64,000 nt of DNA from Algoriphagus sp. NG3. Its GTDB lineage: Bacteria; Bacteroidota; Bacteroidia; Cytophagales; Cyclobacteriaceae. The stretch's first letter is position 1, and each line of letters begins with the position of its first letter. The position numbers and the translations under genes were made by a program. The stretch spans positions 1,798,001-1,862,000 of the forward strand of contig NZ_CP139421.1 of the NCBI RefSeq assembly GCF_034119865.1, given 5' to 3'. Below, piece after piece: positions 61,225-64,000 of this stretch. The notes below the pieces were generated by a model. The model worked only from the letters and a program-made list of their open reading frames with translations. It had not been told where the DNA came from and ran no database searches.

Positions 61225-61244
61225 TTTTTGGTTTATAGTTTAGT

Positions 61245-62183
61245 TTAAAACCCTGACACATTCAGCTCAAAATAATGATGCAAGCTGATGTTGAAAGTAG
61301 AATTGGTATAGACTACCCCGAAGTAATATCCACCTGACTTCCAGCTGTTGTCCCCAGATGTCAAATCCGACGCAGGGACGTTGTTGTCAAGAACTGCTCC
61401 GATTTCAAACTCAGGAGCCGGGCGTAAAAATCCCCCCTCCCCATCATAGATTACGTTGCCAAATGAGACCACATCCTCTTCATTTTCATGTGTAAAGTAA
61501 TCATATACTATCACTTTAGAGAAATCGATGGCATCTACAGATTCCGGAAGATGATCCTGATCCTTTCTGATCAGTAGAAGGTATATTTTCCCGTCTCCTT
61601 TTACATTGCTGATACTCACATCTGAGTTCAGAATCTCCCCTTTTGAAAAATCCACATTTGTGGGATTCTGAAGATCCTCATTTATGTAGTGAAAATCACC
61701 CTGATCTGTAGTAATCATCCAAATATACAACAGAGGATCTACTGCCAGATTGGAAGGGTGGATAAGCTCTATTTCAGCTTTTTCTTCCAGTATAGTACCA
61801 TTTTCATCGATAACTATAATGAAGAAATTGTATTTTCCTTCCACAGCATCTTGAGGGATATCAAAATGCTGGTGCACATTGGCATTCTTTACCCCTTTAA
61901 ACTGATTCCAGGTGAGTTCGAAATCCCAATCACTTGAGTAAGTCTCTTCTGCTAGCTGCTCAATCTTCACTTGGACTACGTCAATCTTGCTACCCGCCAC
62001 AATATCTGCATTAAGATGAAAATCTCTCCCTATCACCCCTATGTGATTATTGCCGGATCCTATTTCCACATTATCAATAGTGGGAGATGGCAATACAGGG
62101 TCAGAATTGTCTTCACAGGAGCTTGTTGTTAATAAGATCAGTAACAGGAAAAAAGACGGCAATGAATAAAGCCTAGAATTCAT
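61245..62183 (-). CDS. DUF4625-type lipoprotein
   Basis: 312 residues. The lipobox is TTSSC (Cys23). The next part PSPTIDNVEIGSGNNHIGVIGRDFHLNADIVAGSKIDVVQVKIE is typical of DUF4625 (Bacteroidota Ig-like lipoproteins), with the VNVHQHFDIP-like phrase NVHQHFDIPQDAVEGKYNF. A second beta domain follows (about 150-312). It is probably an outer-surface or periplasmic binding protein. The zinc hydrolase gene begins 20 bases downstream, so the lipoprotein could tether or feed that enzyme, by inference. No catalytic motif is seen. Confidence 0.75.
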   Translation of the reverse strand: MNSRLYSLPSFFLLLILLTTSSCEDNSDPVLPSPTIDNVEIGSGNNHIGVIGRDFHLNADIVAGSKIDVVQVKIEQLAEETYSSDWDFELTWNQFKGVKNANVHQHFDIPQDAVEGKYNFFIIVIDENGTILEEKAEIELIHPSNLAVDPLLYIWMITTDQGDFHYINEDLQNPTNVDFSKGEILNSDVSISNVKGDGKIYLLLIRKDQDHLPESVDAIDFSKVIVYDYFTHENEEDVVSFGNVIYDGEGGFLRPAPEFEIGAVLDNNVPASDLTSGDNSWKSGGYYFGVVYTNSTFNISLHHYFELNVSGF

Positions 62184-62517
62184 AAATCAAACGTTAAATG
62201 TTTACAGTATGCTTGCAGAGGAACTTGAAAGCATAAGCCTGGATAGTCAACCCAGCTATCAATAGCCCTGCATTGCAATTAGAACACAAGTAATATTCAT
62301 TTTTCTTTATTTGCAATAAAGTTGCATATGAAGATTGGAAATTTACCTAAAAGGTGACAGCAAGGGATAGTCGTCATATAGATCACTTCCGAAACCTCCC
62401 ATGAGTTTTTAGGAGAAGTAAAAAAAAAATCAATAAACTGTGACCTTCTAAAAGGTTCTGTGTCTTATAAAAATCAAAGCCCGCTATCCTTAACCTAATC
62501 CGGGACTATAGTATCGA
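62184..62517. other. Divergent intergenic region upstream of ECF sigma gene
   Basis: 334 bases without a gene. Two related dyads are present: ACCT-aaa-AGGT (62345-62355) and ACCTT-ctaa-AAGGT (62443-62456), the second 62 bases before the sigma-factor start. They may be operator sites. A run of nine A lies near 62421. Confidence 0.35.
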
Positions 62518-63114
62518 ATGAAATTTACTTCTGAACATGATAAGCAAGAGCTAAAGCGGGCGTCTTCCATGTCAGATGAAGAACTGGTGCGTAAAATTCT
62601 CCAGACAAGAGAATCTACATACTATGGGGTTCTTTATGACCGCTATGCTGACAAAATATATAATAGATGTCTCAGGTTCATTCCTGTAAAAGCAGAAGCT
62701 CAGGATTTGACCCATGATCTATTCATTAAACTATATTATAAACTAAATACTTATGGAGGTCGCTCCGCATTTTCTACCTGGCTGTACAGCTTTACTTACA
62801 ATTTCTGCCTGAACCATCTCAATCGAAAACATAAGGTAAAGCAAGAAAAAGAGCAGGTATTAAATGAACAGATGGAAGTGGAATTCCCGGATATAGAAGA
62901 CAGTGAGATTTTAGCCCTGAGAGCTGAAAAACTGAAAGTAGCACTTGACCAAATTGATCCAAATGAAAAGCTACTGTTACTGATGAAATATCAGGATGAT
63001 TTCTCGGTCAAAGAAATAGCTGAATCTCTTCAAGTTGGAGAGTCGGCTGTCAAAATGAGAATAAACCGAGCAAAGAAAAAAGTATTGGATAAATACAATA
63101 ATTTGGAACAGTGA
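62518..63114 (+). CDS. ECF RNA polymerase sigma factor
   Basis: 198 residues with region 2 (about 35-105, YGVLYDRYADKIYNRCLRFIPVKAEAQDLTHDLFIKLYYKL, FSTWLYSFTYNFCLNHLNR) and region 4 (about 135-192, DPNEKLLLLMKYQDDFSVKEIAESLQVGESAVKMRINRAKKKV). It has no FecR neighbour. Instead its stop overlaps the GTG start of a 77-residue protein gene (4 bases), which itself overlaps a channel-like gene. This points to a sigma factor controlled by or controlling envelope or osmotic state; that is inference. Confidence 0.92.
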   Translation: MKFTSEHDKQELKRASSMSDEELVRKILQTRESTYYGVLYDRYADKIYNRCLRFIPVKAEAQDLTHDLFIKLYYKLNTYGGRSAFSTWLYSFTYNFCLNHLNRKHKVKQEKEQVLNEQMEVEFPDIEDSEILALRAEKLKVALDQIDPNEKLLLLMKYQDDFSVKEIAESLQVGESAVKMRINRAKKKVLDKYNNLEQ

Positions 63115-63344
63115 AGAATCCATTCAAAGACATACTGGAGGATGAGAAATTGCCTGAGTTGATCAAGAACAGGGTAATGAAAGACATCAACCTGATCAAT
63201 CTGACAATTGATCTGGCTGATCTGTTTCTGGTCCAAAATCCCGGGATTTTCAAAACTATCATTACCGAAGAGCAGGATACTGAGATAAAAGAAAATAAAA
63301 GCACTGAAAACATAAAAGATTTAAACAACGGAAAAGATGAATGA
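63111..63344 (+). CDS. 77-residue protein between ECF sigma and channel genes (anti-sigma candidate)
   Basis: Starts with GTG inside the sigma gene's stop (GTGA overlap) and ends 8 bases inside the next gene. The N-terminal half is helical (DILEDEKLPELIKNRVMKDINLINLTIDLADLFLVQNPG); the tail is charged and probably disordered (EEQDTEIKENKSTENIKD). There is no membrane helix and no zinc motif (HxxxCxxC), so it is not a standard anti-sigma of those types. Tight coupling suggests a regulator of the sigma factor or an adaptor to the channel. No family recognised. Confidence 0.7.
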   Translation: MKNPFKDILEDEKLPELIKNRVMKDINLINLTIDLADLFLVQNPGIFKTIITEEQDTEIKENKSTENIKDLNNGKDE

Positions 63345-64000
63345 TATAGTGCAGAACATGCAAGCCAGCTATGGGGTGTTCGAGAATTTACTTCACCAGA
63401 CGCTGGCATTTTTACCTAGTCTGATAGGCTTTATTTTGTTTTTGCTGTTTGCCTGGCTGTTTTACAAATTCTGCGTATGGCTGGTAAGCAGAATCTTAAA
63501 ATCCATCAAACTGGATCAGTTTTTCCAAAAAAAGTTTCCGGGTATAGAATCCTGGAAGTTTAGGCTGCACCCCACTACCATAATCCTGGCATTTACAAAA
63601 ATGACCTTACTGTTGATTTTTGTAGTACTTGGTTCCGAAATACTAGGATTGCCGGTGCTATCCCAGGAACTCGCCAAGCTTCTGAATTTCCTTCCTAGGA
63701 TAGTAATAGCCGTTGCCCTGCTGTTCTTAGGATTCAATATATCCGGGGCGGCCAGGGATCTGATTTATACTGTTTTTAATTCTTTTGGGTTGGCCGGGGC
63801 AAAACTGATCTCCACCCTCGCAGGTTATTTGATCCTGTTTGTCATCTTGCTGATAGCTATAGAACTGATCGGCATAGACACCAGCATTATCACCAATAAC
63901 CTGTCCATTTTATTGGGAGCCGTCCTTCTTTGCGTCACCCTGGCAGTAGGATTAGGTTCAGTGGAAATCGTCAAAAGAATCCTTTTTGGTTTTTACTTCA
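63337..64000 (+). CDS. Mechanosensitive-channel-like membrane protein (3' partial)
   Basis: The gene runs off the window; 221 codons are visible from ATG 63337. Several membrane helices are seen (about 22-45 SLIGFILFLLFAWLFYKFCVWLV, 90-110, 122-142, 157-178 and 187-207). The helix patterns PRIVIAVALLFLGFNISGAARDLI and LLGAVLLCVTLAVGLGSVEIVKRIL match the conserved TM-helix repeats of small-conductance mechanosensitive channel relatives (PF05552 type). The MscS beta domain, if present, lies beyond the end. It overlaps the 77-residue gene by 8 bases and so shares an operon with the ECF sigma factor. Confidence 0.75.
   Translation, partial: MNDIVQNMQASYGVFENLLHQTLAFLPSLIGFILFLLFAWLFYKFCVWLVSRILKSIKLDQFFQKKFPGIESWKFRLHPTTIILAFTKMTLLLIFVVLGSEILGLPVLSQELAKLLNFLPRIVIAVALLFLGFNISGAARDLIYTVFNSFGLAGAKLISTLAGYLILFVILLIAIELIGIDTSIITNNLSILLGAVLLCVTLAVGLGSVEIVKRILFGFYF

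Noticed and set aside
1..64000. tRNA, rRNA, riboswitch, integrase/transposase genes and phage genes
   Set aside because: I searched by eye in the gaps and proteins and saw none that I could support. Only non-coding, MITE-like or REP-like elements are present.

Overview
The window looks like chromosomal DNA from a free-living Bacteroidota bacterium of the Cytophagales (Algoriphagus/Cyclobacteriaceae-like). The signs are SusC/SusD pairs, a hybrid two-component regulator (HTCS), ECF sigma/FecR pairs, lipoproteins with Bacteroidota-style lipoboxes, few Shine-Dalgarno sites, promoter-like TTTG/TAnnTTTG pairs, and dispersed 'ctctgcgg...gcggtta' intergenic repeats. The genus is an inference. I see no tRNA, rRNA, CRISPR array or transposase gene.

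Region 1 (1-9.2 kb) starts inside a DtxR-family metal regulator. It is followed by a two-gene unit of a caspase-like (clan CD) protein and a small stand-alone copy of its N-terminal domain, then a small unknown gene, a dipeptidyl-peptidase IV-type S9 peptidase with a clear terminator, an effector-binding-domain protein, a secreted DinB-fold protein, and a large secreted protein with a carboxypeptidase regulatory domain and a plug-like domain.

Region 2 (9.3-15.4 kb) holds the chromosome-structure ATPase SMC, a secreted alpha/beta hydrolase and an acyl-CoA-dehydrogenase-like flavoprotein.

Region 3 (15.6-26.4 kb) is a pectin/rhamnose block: a double-domain rhamnogalacturonan acetylesterase, a GH28 polygalacturonase, rhamnose mutarotase, a GH106 alpha-L-rhamnosidase, an NCS1-type permease with a 63-residue membrane partner, and an L-rhamnose isomerase. 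It fits removal of acetyl groups, backbone cleavage, rhamnose release, uptake, and isomerisation to rhamnulose. An AT-rich DUF2071 gene sits inside it.

Region 4 (26.4-32.4 kb) opens with an intergenic area dense in small palindromic repeats around a degenerate acyl-carrier-like ORF. Next comes an ECF sigma factor/FecR pair flanked by two homologous surface proteins built of about ten 15-residue repeats. The downstream one carries an STN domain, so the locus resembles a cell-surface signalling system in which the usual TonB-dependent receptor is replaced by a repeat protein.

Region 5 (32.4-36.4 kb) carries small envelope genes: a DUF4097-like lipoprotein, a monooxygenase-fold protein, a small barrel-like protein, a lipoprotein and an alpha/beta hydrolase.

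Region 6 (36.8-56.2 kb) is a polysaccharide utilisation locus, all on the minus strand: HTCS, GH5, SusC, SusD, a TIG-domain surface glycan-binding lipoprotein, an FG-GAP/ASPIC lipoprotein, GH9 and a SASA-type acetylesterase. The target is probably an acetylated beta-1,4-linked glucan or glucomannan-type hemicellulose.

Region 7 (56.4-64 kb) has a large PAS/GAF sensor that ends after its phospho-acceptor helices and overlaps a single-domain receiver gene. It also has a secreted zinc deacylase with a DUF4625 lipoprotein, and a tightly overlapping ECF sigma/77-residue protein/mechanosensitive-channel-like operon that runs off the end.
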